Shown here in pieces: positions 6,880 to 13,914 of a DNA stretch of 20,982 nucleotides. A program made the translations under genes and the position numbers. The DNA comes from RECO01 sp050485385 (GTDB taxonomy: Bacteria > Pseudomonadota > Alphaproteobacteria > Geminicoccales > Geminicoccaceae), in NCBI GenBank assembly GCA_050485385.1, contig JBJHBG010000087.1, forward strand, positions 1 to 20,982. The letters are read 5' to 3'. Every line of letters starts with the position of its first letter. Positions within the stretch are counted from its first letter, which is position 1. The notes under the pieces are model-generated. The model was not told where the DNA came from. It worked only from the letters and a program-made list of their open reading frames with translations, and did not search any database.

Positions 6880-9237
6880 ATGAGGCTGGGGTTCGAACAC
6901 TATGCCGAATCGGCAAGGGCGGCCGCACTGCGGCCACCCTTGTTACTCGGCCTGACGACGTTGCTGGCCGCGGGTTTCGCGACCGGCATCGCGGCCGCGT
7001 TGACCCAAAGCAGCGCGCTGGGCGCCCTGGCCCTGCTTGCCGCGGCCGTCGCGGCCGCCACCGCTGTCGCCGCCCTCGCCCTGTCGATGCGACCGAGCGA
7101 GGCGAACCGTCGCATGCAGCGGGAACTGACGCTGCTCAAGGAGGCGATCGCCGTCACGCCGACGCCGTTCGCGCTCTACGACCCGGACGACGTCCTGGTG
7201 GCCTGGAACGAGAGCTACGAGCGGTTGCACCGCAGGGCCTTCCAGCTGCTCGGCCCCGAAATCTGCTACGCCGACGTCGTCCGGTTGAATGCGCCGGACG
7301 GCCTCGAAGGCGACGACCTCGAGGCGTACGTCGCTGACCGGGTTCGCCTCCAGCGCAGCGGCGACGGCCGGCCTGTCGACCGCGCCTATCCCGGTGGCTA
7401 CTGGATCCGCGTGACGAAGAAGATCACCGCGAGCGGTGCCGTGGCCGGCTTCGCCACGGACATCACCGAGCTCCGAGACCGCGAGGCGGCACTCGCCGCG
7501 AGCGAAGCGCGCTTCCGCGCCCTCGCCGACACGGCGCCGGTCGGCATCTGGCTCGTCGACGGCGACGAGCGGACGGCGTTCGCCAACTCCGAGATGCTCG
7601 CCCTGTTGGGGCTGTCGGCGGCGCCGCCGGAATCGCTGCCGTCGCCCGGCAGCGTCTTGTCGTCGAAGGGCTGCGGCCAGACGGGCGACTGGGCCCGGGA
7701 GTCGGCGGAAGAAGGGCACGCCGTCGAGGTCGTCCTCCATACCGCCGACGGTCGCGAACGCGACGTGCTGGTTCGGGTCTCCGGCCAGTTGCAGGATGCG
7801 GACGGCGGGCGGTCGCGGCTCCTCTCCGTGGTCGACGTCACCAAGCTCAAGCAGGCCGAGCGAAGGGTTCGCCAACTCGCGGAGCAGGATCTCTTGACGG
7901 GCCTGCCCAACCGGCTGGTGTTCCAGACCCGGCTCGACGAAGCGCTCGCCGCCGCGGAAGCGGCCGGCGACGGTGTCGCCGTCCTGTGCCTCGACCTCGA
8001 CGGCTTCAAGGACGTCAACGACGCCAACGGCCACGCTGCGGGCGACGCGCTGCTGCGCGCCGTGGCCGATCGGCTGCGGGGCCAGGTCCGCCCGGACGAT
8101 ACGGTCGCCCGGTTGGGTGGCGACGAGTTCGCCTTGATCATGCCGGCGATCGACGGGACCGAGCCGGCGCGCCACGCCGCGGAACGGATCGTCGCCGCCC
8201 TGAGCGAGCCCTTCGCCGAGACCGGCTTCGACGCGGCCATCGGGGTGAGCGTGGGCATCGCTACGTTTCCGAACGATGCTTTGGAGCCGCAGGAGCTGCT
8301 GCGCTGCGCCGACCTCGCGCTCTATCGCGCCAAGGCCGAAGGGCGCCGCCGCACGGTTGTGTTCACGCCCGAGATGGATGCGGAGCGCAAGACGCGCCGG
8401 CAGACCGAGATCGCGCTCCGGGCGGCGTTGCGCCGGCCGGGCGGGCTGGAGCTGCACTACCAGCCGCAGTTCGACCTGCCCGAGCGCCAGTTGACGGGCA
8501 TGGAGGCGCTGGTCCGCTGGCGGCACCCCAGCCGTGGCCTGCTGCAACCGAGCGAGTTCGTCCCGATGGCGGAGGAGACGGGCCTCATCGTCGAGCTCGG
8601 AGCTTGGATTCTGCGGCGTGCCTGCGCTGATGCGGCCGCTTGGCCGAGCTGGCTGCGTGTCGCCGTCAACGTCTCGCCCGCGCAGTTCCGGCATCGGGAG
8701 TTCGTGGGCTTGGTCGAGGCCACACTGGCCGAAACCGGACTAGCCGGCGAGCGGCTCGAGCTCGAAGTGAAGGAGCACGTGCTCCTGCAGCAGACGGAGT
8801 CCGTCCTGGACACGATGCAGCGCCTGCGCCGGCTCGGCGTACGCATTGCCATGGACGACTTCGGCACCGGATTCGCCAGTCTCGGCTTTCTCCGCCGGTT
8901 TCCGTTCGACACGATCAAGATCGACGGCACCTTCACCCGTGACCTGGGCGGCGCCGGCGAAGCGGCGGCCATCGTCGAGGTGGCCCTCAGCCTCTGCCGC
9001 AGTCTCCACATGACGGCGATCGCCGAAGGCGTCGAGACCGACGACCAGCTCCAGCGGCTCGCCGCGCTGGGCTGCGAGCGCGTGCAGGGTTTCCACTGCG
9101 GTGGACCGATCCCGGCCAAGGCCGTCACCGAGCGACTGGCGGGCTCGCCGGAACCGGTGCCGATCGACGCTTGGTCCGAGGGCGCGCCCGGCCGGCGCAA
9201 AGTTCCGCGACCGCTCGTTCCGGCACCGAGCGTCTGA
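6880..9237 (+). CDS. Membrane-anchored PAS-PAS-GGDEF-EAL cyclic-di-GMP signalling protein
   Basis: The 785-residue product has two adjacent membrane segments (about residues 19-40 and 45-68). A first PAS domain (about 82-199) and a second (about 204-325) follow, then a GGDEF domain (about 330-495) and an EAL domain (about 505-755). GGDEF is intact at 413-417. An RxxD product-inhibition site (RPDD, 404-407) sits five residues before it. The EAL domain keeps EAL at 542-544, Asn597, Glu632, the DDFGTG loop at 659-664, Lys680, Glu716 and Gln736. These are the residues expected for an active phosphodiesterase, so both synthesis and breakdown of c-di-GMP are possible. The usual LTE-type motif reads VKE here. 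The start at 6880 is preferred over a TTG at 6826 because GGAG lies 5-6 nt before it and the membrane hairpin follows directly. Input ligand of the PAS domains is unknown. Confidence 0.95.
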   Translation: MRLGFEHYAESARAAALRPPLLLGLTTLLAAGFATGIAAALTQSSALGALALLAAAVAAATAVAALALSMRPSEANRRMQRELTLLKEAIAVTPTPFALYDPDDVLVAWNESYERLHRRAFQLLGPEICYADVVRLNAPDGLEGDDLEAYVADRVRLQRSGDGRPVDRAYPGGYWIRVTKKITASGAVAGFATDITELRDREAALAASEARFRALADTAPVGIWLVDGDERTAFANSEMLALLGLSAAPPESLPSPGSVLSSKGCGQTGDWARESAEEGHAVEVVLHTADGRERDVLVRVSGQLQDADGGRSRLLSVVDVTKLKQAERRVRQLAEQDLLTGLPNRLVFQTRLDEALAAAEAAGDGVAVLCLDLDGFKDVNDANGHAAGDALLRAVADRLRGQVRPDDTVARLGGDEFALIMPAIDGTEPARHAAERIVAALSEPFAETGFDAAIGVSVGIATFPNDALEPQELLRCADLALYRAKAEGRRRTVVFTPEMDAERKTRRQTEIALRAALRRPGGLELHYQPQFDLPERQLTGMEALVRWRHPSRGLLQPSEFVPMAEETGLIVELGAWILRRACADAAAWPSWLRVAVNVSPAQFRHREFVGLVEATLAETGLAGERLELEVKEHVLLQQTESVLDTMQRLRRLGVRIAMDDFGTGFASLGFLRRFPFDTIKIDGTFTRDLGGAGEAAAIVEVALSLCRSLHMTAIAEGVETDDQLQRLAALGCERVQGFHCGGPIPAKAVTERLAGSPEPVPIDAWSEGAPGRRKVPRPLVPAPSV

Positions 9238-9257
9238 TCGACGAGGCCGCGCATCGG

Positions 9258-9295
9258 CCAAGGCTCAGGGGGCGCTTCGGCCCTGTGCGCCTTGG
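9258..9295. terminator. Interrupted long hairpin between convergent genes, probable terminator
   Basis: CCAAGGC (9258-9264) pairs with GCCTTGG (9289-9295), and inside it CAGGG (9266-9270) pairs with CCCTG (9281-9285). This gives about 12 bp with a small internal loop and a ten-base apex. It lies midway in the 72-bp gap between the GGDEF-EAL stop and the ComM-like stop and is symmetric, so it could act on both strands. Neither side has a proper T-run, so termination efficiency is uncertain. Confidence 0.5.
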
Positions 9296-9309
9296 TTCCG
9301 TCTCGTGGC

Positions 9310-10860
9310 CTAACCGCGCGCCGGCAGGCGGCGGCGATAGCCGAGGGCTTCGGCGACGTGCGGGCGCTGGATGGTCGCGGCCCGGTCGAGGTCGGCGATG
9401 GTGCGGGCGACGCGCAGGACGCGATGATAGCCGCGGGCGGAGAGGCGCAGCCGTTGCGCGGCGTTCTGCACGAGCGCTTCGGCGTCGGCGGTGCGCGCGC
9501 AGACGACATCCAGCAGTTCGCCGTCCACCTCGGCGTTGAGGCGCAGGCCCGGCGCGCCGAGCCCGGCGAGGCGACGCGCCTGCACCTCCCGCGCCGCCGC
9601 CACGCGGGTGGCCACCTCGGCACTGCCCTCGGCCGGCGGGGCGAGGGCGAGGTCGCTCGGGGCCACCGCCGGCACGTCGATGGAGAGGTCGATGCGGTCG
9701 AGCAGCGGACCGGAGATGCGGCCCTGGTAGTCGGCGGCACAGCGCGGCGCCTTGGCGCAGGCCAGCCGCGCGTCGTCGAGATGACCGCAGCGGCAGGGGT
9801 TCATGGCGCAGACGAGCTGGAAGCGCGACGGATAGGTCGCATGCACCTGGGCGCGCGCGACCGTCACCTCGCCCGCCTCCACCGGCTGACGCAGCGCTTC
9901 CAGCACGTTGCGACCGAATTCGGGCAGCTCGTCGAGGAACAGTACCCCCTTGTGGGCGAGCGAGACCTCGCCCGGCCGGGCCTGCGGACCGCCACCGACG
10001 AGCGCTGCCGCCGAAGCGGCGTGGTGCGGTGCTCGAAAGGGCCGAGCCGGTGACAAGCCACTGTCGCGCAGCGCTCCCGCGACGCTCCGGATCATCGCGA
10101 CCTCGAGGATCTCGACGGGATCGAGCGGCGGCAGCAGACCCGGCAGGCGCTGGGCCAACATCGACTTGCCGGCACCCGGCGGGCCGATCATCAGCAGGTT
10201 GTGGCCGCCGGCCGCCGCCACCTCGAGCGCGCGTTTGGCGCTTTCCTGGCCCTTCACGTCCTTGAGGTCCGGATAGCTCGGCTCCTTCGCCGCCAACGCC
10301 GGTTCGGGTCGGGCGAGGCGGACATGGCCCTGGGCATGTGCCACCAGGGCCGGCAGATCAGGGGCCGCCGTGACGTCGAGGTTGGGCCCGAGCCAAGCGG
10401 CCTCGCCACCGGAAGCCGCCGGACAGACGAGACCGACAGCCCGCTCCATCGCCGCCATGGCCGCCGGCAACACGCCCGCGACCGGGCGAATGCGGCCGTC
10501 GAGCCCCAGCTCGCCGAGCACGATGGCGCCAGGGAAGGCGTCGCGCGGGACGATGCCGATGGCCTGCAACAGCGCAAGGGCGATGGGCAGATCGTAGTGG
10601 CTGCCCTCCTTGGCGAGGTCGGCGGGCGCCAGGTTGACGGTGATGCGCTTGGGCGGCAGGGCGAGGCCGAGGGCCGCCAGGGAGCCCCGCACCCGCTCGC
10701 GGCTCTCGGCGATGGCCTTGTCGCCGAGGCCGACCACGGCGAAAGCCGGCAGGCCCGCGCCGAGCTGCACCTGCACCTCGACCGGCCTCACCTGGATGCC
10801 CTGGAACGCGACCGTCGTGGTGGCGGCGACCGCGAGCCCGGCGGGCGTGCTGCGCGCCAT
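9310..10860 (-). CDS. comM: YifB/ComM-type Mg-chelatase-like AAA+ ATPase
   Basis: The 516-residue product is a ComM/YifB family protein, a hexameric AAA+ helicase known in Vibrio and Haemophilus to extend branch migration during natural transformation. An N-terminal Lon-protease-like domain (about 1-180) contains GLPAFAVVGLGDKAIAESRE and PADLAKEGSHYDLPIAL. The AAA+ module has Walker A GPPGAGKS (226-233) and Walker B VLFLDELPEF (306-315). A Cys-rich stretch NPCRCGH (355-360) with further Cys at 368 and 374 matches the zinc-finger insertion of the family. The C-terminal part carries GPLLDRIDL and the YHRVLRVARTIADL segment. Full length. GGGGGA lies about 8 nt before the ATG. It is a single gene, convergent with the c-di-GMP gene and divergent from the TPR gene. 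No other competence gene is in view. Confidence 0.95.
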   Translation of the reverse strand: MARSTPAGLAVAATTTVAFQGIQVRPVEVQVQLGAGLPAFAVVGLGDKAIAESRERVRGSLAALGLALPPKRITVNLAPADLAKEGSHYDLPIALALLQAIGIVPRDAFPGAIVLGELGLDGRIRPVAGVLPAAMAAMERAVGLVCPAASGGEAAWLGPNLDVTAAPDLPALVAHAQGHVRLARPEPALAAKEPSYPDLKDVKGQESAKRALEVAAAGGHNLLMIGPPGAGKSMLAQRLPGLLPPLDPVEILEVAMIRSVAGALRDSGLSPARPFRAPHHAASAAALVGGGPQARPGEVSLAHKGVLFLDELPEFGRNVLEALRQPVEAGEVTVARAQVHATYPSRFQLVCAMNPCRCGHLDDARLACAKAPRCAADYQGRISGPLLDRIDLSIDVPAVAPSDLALAPPAEGSAEVATRVAAAREVQARRLAGLGAPGLRLNAEVDGELLDVVCARTADAEALVQNAAQRLRLSARGYHRVLRVARTIADLDRAATIQRPHVAEALGYRRRLPARG

Positions 10861-10916
10861 CCGTGCGTCCCCCTAATTGCCAGCAGCCTAGCCGCTCCGC
10901 CACGCGGCGCCAGCCC

Positions 10917-10945
10917 TTGGGAGCACTTCGGCTTTACGATAGACT
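10917..10945 (+). promoter_or_regulatory. Predicted sigma-70-type promoter for the TPR gene
   Basis: TTGGGA (10917-10922) and TAGACT (10940-10945) are separated by exactly 17 bases, each matching four of six consensus positions. Transcription would start near 10952, about 29 nt before the ATG at 10981, leaving room for the GGGGAGGG ribosome site. Inference from motif fit only. Confidence 0.45.
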
Positions 10946-10980
10946 CCCGGAGAGATCAGGCGGCCGGGGAGGGTCTGCCG

Positions 10981-12633
10981 ATGGACTATCCATACGCTCT
11001 CGGCCGTCATCGTCGGCCGGTGACCACCGGCTCGGTCGACGCGCAGCGCTGGTTCGACCGCGGTCTCGTCTGGACCTACGCGTACCACCACGAGGAAGCC
11101 GTCCGCTGCTACGAGCGGGCGCTCGCGGACGATGCCGGCTGCGCGATGGCCCGCTGGGGCATCGCCTACGCCATCGGCCCCAACTACAACAAGCCTTGGG
11201 TCGCGTTCGATGCGGACGACCTGCGGCGGACGCTGCACCGCGCCCATCGGGAGTTGGCGGCGGCGCAAGCGCAGAACGGCCGCGTCGCCCCGGTCGAGCG
11301 CGCACTGATCGATGCGCTGGTCACCCGCTATCCCGACGATCCCAACGCCGATCTCGCCGCCTGGAACGACGCCTACGCCGCCGCCATGCGCCGCGTCCAC
11401 GACGCCCATCCGGACGACCTCGACGTCAAGACGCTGTTCGTCGAAGCGCTGATGAACCGCACGCCCTGGCAGCTCTGGGACCTCGCGAGCGGCAAGGTCG
11501 CCGACGGCGCCTCGACCGAGGAAGCGATGGCGATCCTGGACGACGCCCTCGCCCGTGTTCCCGAGGCTTGGCAACACCCCGGCATCCTGCACATGTATCT
11601 GCACCTGATGGAGATGTCGCCGCACCCCGAGCGTGCGCTGAAGGTGGGCGACGCCTTGGTCGACCTCGTTCCCGATGCCGGCCACCTGCGCCACATGCCG
11701 ACCCACGTCGACGTCCTCTGCGGCCAGTACGCCACTGTGGTCGCCCGCAACCAGGCGGCCGTGCGCGTCGACCGCAAGTGGCTGGAGCGGGCGGGCGCAC
11801 GGAACTTCTACAGCCTCTATCGCTGCCACAACTACCACTTCGTGATCTACGGGGCGATGTTCCTCGGCCAGTACGCAACGGCCCTGGCTGCCGCCGACGA
11901 GTTGATCGCCACACTACCGCGCGAGGTGCTGGAGGTGGCCTCGCCGCCGCTCGCCGACTGGCTGGAGGGCTTCGTGCCGATGCGCCAGCACGTGCTCGTC
12001 CGCTTCGGCAAGTGGGACGAGATCCTGGCGCAGCCGCTGCCCGACGATGCCGACCTCTACTGCGTGACGACGGCGATGATGCGCTACGCCCGGACGGTAG
12101 CGATGGCGGCCTCCGGCGACGTTGGCGGGGCCGAGACCGAGCGTTCGCGCTTTCTCCAGGCCAAGGCGCGGGTGCCCGAGAGCCGCATGCTGTTCAACAA
12201 CACCTGCCTCGCCATCCTGGAGGTCGCCGAGGCGATGCTCGAGGGCGAGCTTGCCTACCGCAAGGGCGACCATGACGCGGCCTTCGCCCATCTCCGCAAC
12301 TCGGTGACGCTCGACGACACCCTGCCCTACGACGAGCCTTGGGGCTGGATGCAGCCGACCCGCCACGCGCTGGGCGCGCTGCTCCTGGAACAGGGACGGG
12401 TCGCGGAGGCGGAGGCGGTCTACCGCGCCGACCTCGGCCTCGACCCGACGCTCGCCCGCGCCTGCCAGCACCCGGAGAACGTCTGGTCGCTGCACGGCCT
12501 GCACGAATGTCTGGTGCGGCTCGGCAAGCACGCGGAAGCCGCCATGATCGCCCAGCGCCTCGCCATCGCCGCCGCCCGCGCCGACGTGCCGATCGAGGCG
12601 TCCTGCTACTGTCGCCGACGCGCCGCCGCCTGA
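10981..12633 (+). CDS. Tetratricopeptide-repeat protein of unknown function
   Basis: The 550-residue product is a soluble, helix-rich protein with TPR-type repeats and no signal peptide. The N-terminus has a repeat containing FDRGLVWTYAYHHEEAVRCY, then an AMARWGIAYAIGPNYNKPW segment. The middle holds the pair LHMYLHLMEMSPHPERAL and AGHLRHMPTHVDV. My recollection is that this HxxxH...HMPxH arrangement recurs in a widespread but uncharacterised group of large bacterial TPR proteins. A last repeat near the C-terminus reads LLLEQGRVAEAEAVYRADL. The conserved His and Asp residues may bind something, but no enzymatic motif is known to me. GGGGAGGG precedes the ATG by about 6 nt. It stands alone, divergent from comM and followed by a terminator candidate, so neighbours give no clue. 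Confidence 0.9.
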   Translation: MDYPYALGRHRRPVTTGSVDAQRWFDRGLVWTYAYHHEEAVRCYERALADDAGCAMARWGIAYAIGPNYNKPWVAFDADDLRRTLHRAHRELAAAQAQNGRVAPVERALIDALVTRYPDDPNADLAAWNDAYAAAMRRVHDAHPDDLDVKTLFVEALMNRTPWQLWDLASGKVADGASTEEAMAILDDALARVPEAWQHPGILHMYLHLMEMSPHPERALKVGDALVDLVPDAGHLRHMPTHVDVLCGQYATVVARNQAAVRVDRKWLERAGARNFYSLYRCHNYHFVIYGAMFLGQYATALAAADELIATLPREVLEVASPPLADWLEGFVPMRQHVLVRFGKWDEILAQPLPDDADLYCVTTAMMRYARTVAMAASGDVGGAETERSRFLQAKARVPESRMLFNNTCLAILEVAEAMLEGELAYRKGDHDAAFAHLRNSVTLDDTLPYDEPWGWMQPTRHALGALLLEQGRVAEAEAVYRADLGLDPTLARACQHPENVWSLHGLHECLVRLGKHAEAAMIAQRLAIAAARADVPIEASCYCRRRAAA

Positions 12634-12663
12634 GCGTGCAACGCGGCGGCGGACAAGCAAGCA

Positions 12664-12687
12664 GGGGGCTCTTGGCCCCCCGTTTCT
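12664..12687 (+). terminator. Intrinsic terminator candidate after the TPR gene
   Basis: GGGGGC (12664-12669) pairs with GCCCCC (12675-12680) around a five-base loop, followed by CGTTTCT. The stem is very stable and lies about 30 bp after the TPR stop codon; the T-run is short, so read-through into pyrD is possible. Confidence 0.6.
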
Positions 12688-12700
12688 GCCATCACGAGCC

Positions 12701-12729
12701 TTGACCTCCGCCGCGGCTGCGGCGACATC
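12701..12729 (+). promoter_or_regulatory. Weak promoter candidate directly before pyrD
   Basis: TTGACC (12701-12706) is a good -35 match. The hexamer 17 bases on, GACATC (12724-12729), is a poor -10. If used, transcription would start at or next to the pyrD ATG (12738). Low confidence; given because pyrD lacks a recognisable ribosome site. Confidence 0.2.
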
Positions 12730-12737
12730 GCCGGGCC

Positions 12738-13769
12738 ATGCAGCTACCGTCCCTTCTCGTCGACCGCCTCCGCCTCGACCGACTGGGCGTCCGGGGCCTT
12801 CGCGCCCTCGACCCGGAGACCGCGCACGGGCTGGCGCTGCGGCTCGTCGGCTGCGTGCCCGCCCCCGGCCCGCTGCCCACACCCGACCTCGAACGCGAGG
12901 TGGCGGGCTTGCGTTTTCCCAACCCGCTCGGCATCGCCGCCGGCTTCGACAAGGACGGGGTCGCCTTCGCGTCGCTGCTCCGCTGGGGCTTCGGCTTCGT
13001 CGAGGTCGGCACCGTCACGCCCTTGCCGCAGCCGGGCAACCCGCGCCCGCGTCTGTTCCGCTTGACCGAGGATCGCGCCGTCATCAACCGCAACGGCTTC
13101 AACAGCCAAGGGCACGGCGCCGTGGCACGCCGGCTGGAAGGACGCGACCGGGCGCTGGGCATCGTCGGCGTCAACATCGGCTGCAACAAGGACGCGGCCG
13201 ATCCGGTCGCCGACTACGTGCGGGGCGTGGCCGTCTTCGCCGACCTTGCCGACTACCTCACCGTCAACGTCTCCTCGCCGAACACGCCGGGGCTGAGGGC
13301 GTTGCAGCACGGCGAGCAGCTCCGCCGGCTGCTCGACGAGGTGCTGGCCGAGCGGGCCAAGCGCCGCCGTCTGCCGGTCTTTCTCAAGCTCGCGCCGGAC
13401 CTGGAGCCCGCCGAGGTCGAGGCGATCCTGGAGGTGGTGAACGCGAGCGCGGTGGATGGGCTGATCGTCGCCAACACCACGGTCGCACGCCCGCCGAGCC
13501 TGCGGGGCCGCCATCGGCTGGAGGGCGGCGGCCTCTCCGGTCGCCCCCTGTTCGAGCCCTCGACACGGCTGCTCGCTTCGGTGCGCCGGGGGCTCGACCC
13601 GGCCAAGGCGCTGATCGGGGCCGGTGGCGTCGAGGACGCGGCCACGGCGAGGGGCAAGCTCGCGGCCGGCGCGGACCTTCTCCAGCTCTACACGGCCCTG
13701 GTCTACGCAGGTCTCGGGCTCGGCCGGCGCATCCTGGCGCAGCTTGCCAACGACCGCGTTTCCGCGTAG
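12738..13769 (+). CDS. pyrD: Quinone-dependent (class 2) dihydroorotate dehydrogenase
   Basis: The 343-residue product oxidises dihydroorotate to orotate, the fourth step of pyrimidine synthesis, passing electrons to quinone at the inner membrane. The N-terminal extension (about residues 1-50) is the membrane-associating helical part that marks class 2. FMN and substrate landmarks are PNPLGIAAGFDKDG (61-74), VEVGTVTPLPQPGNPRPR (88-105), INRNGFNSQG (116-125), NVSSPNTPGLR (177-187; the Ser at 180 matches the catalytic base position), FLKLAPDL, ANTT and the C-terminal GAGGVEDAATA and LLQLYTALVY. Full length. No clear Shine-Dalgarno precedes the ATG, which is unusual among its neighbours. Its last codons contain the predicted promoter of the metZ leader, and its TAG stop forms the first half of that -10 element. 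Confidence 0.97.
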   Translation: MQLPSLLVDRLRLDRLGVRGLRALDPETAHGLALRLVGCVPAPGPLPTPDLEREVAGLRFPNPLGIAAGFDKDGVAFASLLRWGFGFVEVGTVTPLPQPGNPRPRLFRLTEDRAVINRNGFNSQGHGAVARRLEGRDRALGIVGVNIGCNKDAADPVADYVRGVAVFADLADYLTVNVSSPNTPGLRALQHGEQLRRLLDEVLAERAKRRRLPVFLKLAPDLEPAEVEAILEVVNASAVDGLIVANTTVARPPSLRGRHRLEGGGLSGRPLFEPSTRLLASVRRGLDPAKALIGAGGVEDAATARGKLAAGADLLQLYTALVYAGLGLGRRILAQLANDRVSA

Positions 13770-13772
13770 TCT
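13744..13772 (+). promoter_or_regulatory. Predicted sigma-70-type promoter of the metZ leader, inside the pyrD end
   Basis: TTGCCA (13744-13749) and TAGTCT (13767-13772) are separated by 17 bases. The TAG of the -10 element is also the pyrD stop codon. Transcription would begin near 13778-13780, exactly where the SAM-II aptamer starts, which supports the assignment. No experimental start is available. Confidence 0.6.
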
Positions 13773-13775
13773 GAG

Positions 13776-13838
13776 CGCGTGGTGATTTGAGCCGGTCGGC
13801 TTGCAGGCCACGTTAAAGAAACTGCTAAAAGACCGGGG
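13776..13838 (+). ncRNA. SAM-II riboswitch aptamer controlling metZ
   Basis: The RNA matches the SAM-II (metA) class, an H-type pseudoknot that binds S-adenosylmethionine. Helix P1 is CGTGG (13778-13782) with CCACG (13808-13812). The conserved loop TGATTTGA is at 13783-13790. Pseudoknot P2 is CCGGTC (13792-13797) with GACCGG (13831-13836) plus GCAG (13803-13806) with CTGC (13822-13825). The diagnostic GTTAAAG and GCTAAAA (13824-13830) are present. It lies between pyrD and metZ, and SAM-II elements typically precede methionine biosynthesis genes such as metA, metX and metZ. High SAM should repress metZ. It was recognised by eye from consensus and pairing, not by a covariance search. Confidence 0.93.
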
Positions 13839-13857
13839 GACAGCTAGGGCCTCGGTC
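13831..13857 (+). promoter_or_regulatory. Predicted antiterminator helix in the metZ leader
   Basis: GACCGGGG (13831-13838) can pair with CCTCGGTC (13850-13857), eight pairs including one G-U, around an 11-base loop. The left strand is the 3' strand of aptamer helix P2, and the right strand is most of the 5' arm of the terminator. The antiterminator therefore excludes both other helices. It should form when SAM is scarce. Inferred from complementarity only. Confidence 0.6.
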
Positions 13858-13874
13858 GTGACCGGGGCCTTTTT
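13848..13874 (+). terminator. Intrinsic terminator of the SAM-II leader
   Basis: GGCCTCGGT (13848-13856) pairs with ACCGGGGCC (13861-13869), nine pairs with one G-U and a CGTG loop, followed directly by five T (13870-13874). This is the best intrinsic terminator in the window. It lies between the aptamer and the metZ start, about 40 bp before the ATG, and would also end read-through transcripts from pyrD. Confidence 0.88.
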
Positions 13875-13878
13875 CGTT

Positions 13879-13904
13879 GCCCGACCTCGAGTGTCGGGCG
13901 GGAG
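13879..13904 (+). promoter_or_regulatory. Hairpin abutting the metZ ribosome-binding site
   Basis: GCCCGAC (13879-13885) pairs perfectly with GTCGGGC (13893-13899) around a seven-base loop. The purine-rich ribosome site GGGAG (13900-13904) begins at the next base, about 10 nt before the ATG. In full-length transcripts this helix would cap the 5' side of the ribosome site and could tune translation or stabilise the message. Its role is inference. Confidence 0.4.
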
Positions 13905-13914
13905 AGAAGACGAG

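Noticed and set aside
5199..7337. Long plus-strand frame of 712 codons across the kinase and c-di-GMP genes
   Set aside because: Arg/Pro-rich nonsense in another frame of two recognised genes; it also crosses their boundary.
10201..10980. N-terminal extension of the TPR frame
   Set aside because: It lies antisense to comM and has no homology-like content; the ATG at 10981 has a strong ribosome site and promoter.
13801..13914. In-frame TTG start giving metZ 38 extra residues
   Set aside because: The extension would translate the riboswitch and terminator; the ATG at 13915 matches normal MetZ N-termini.
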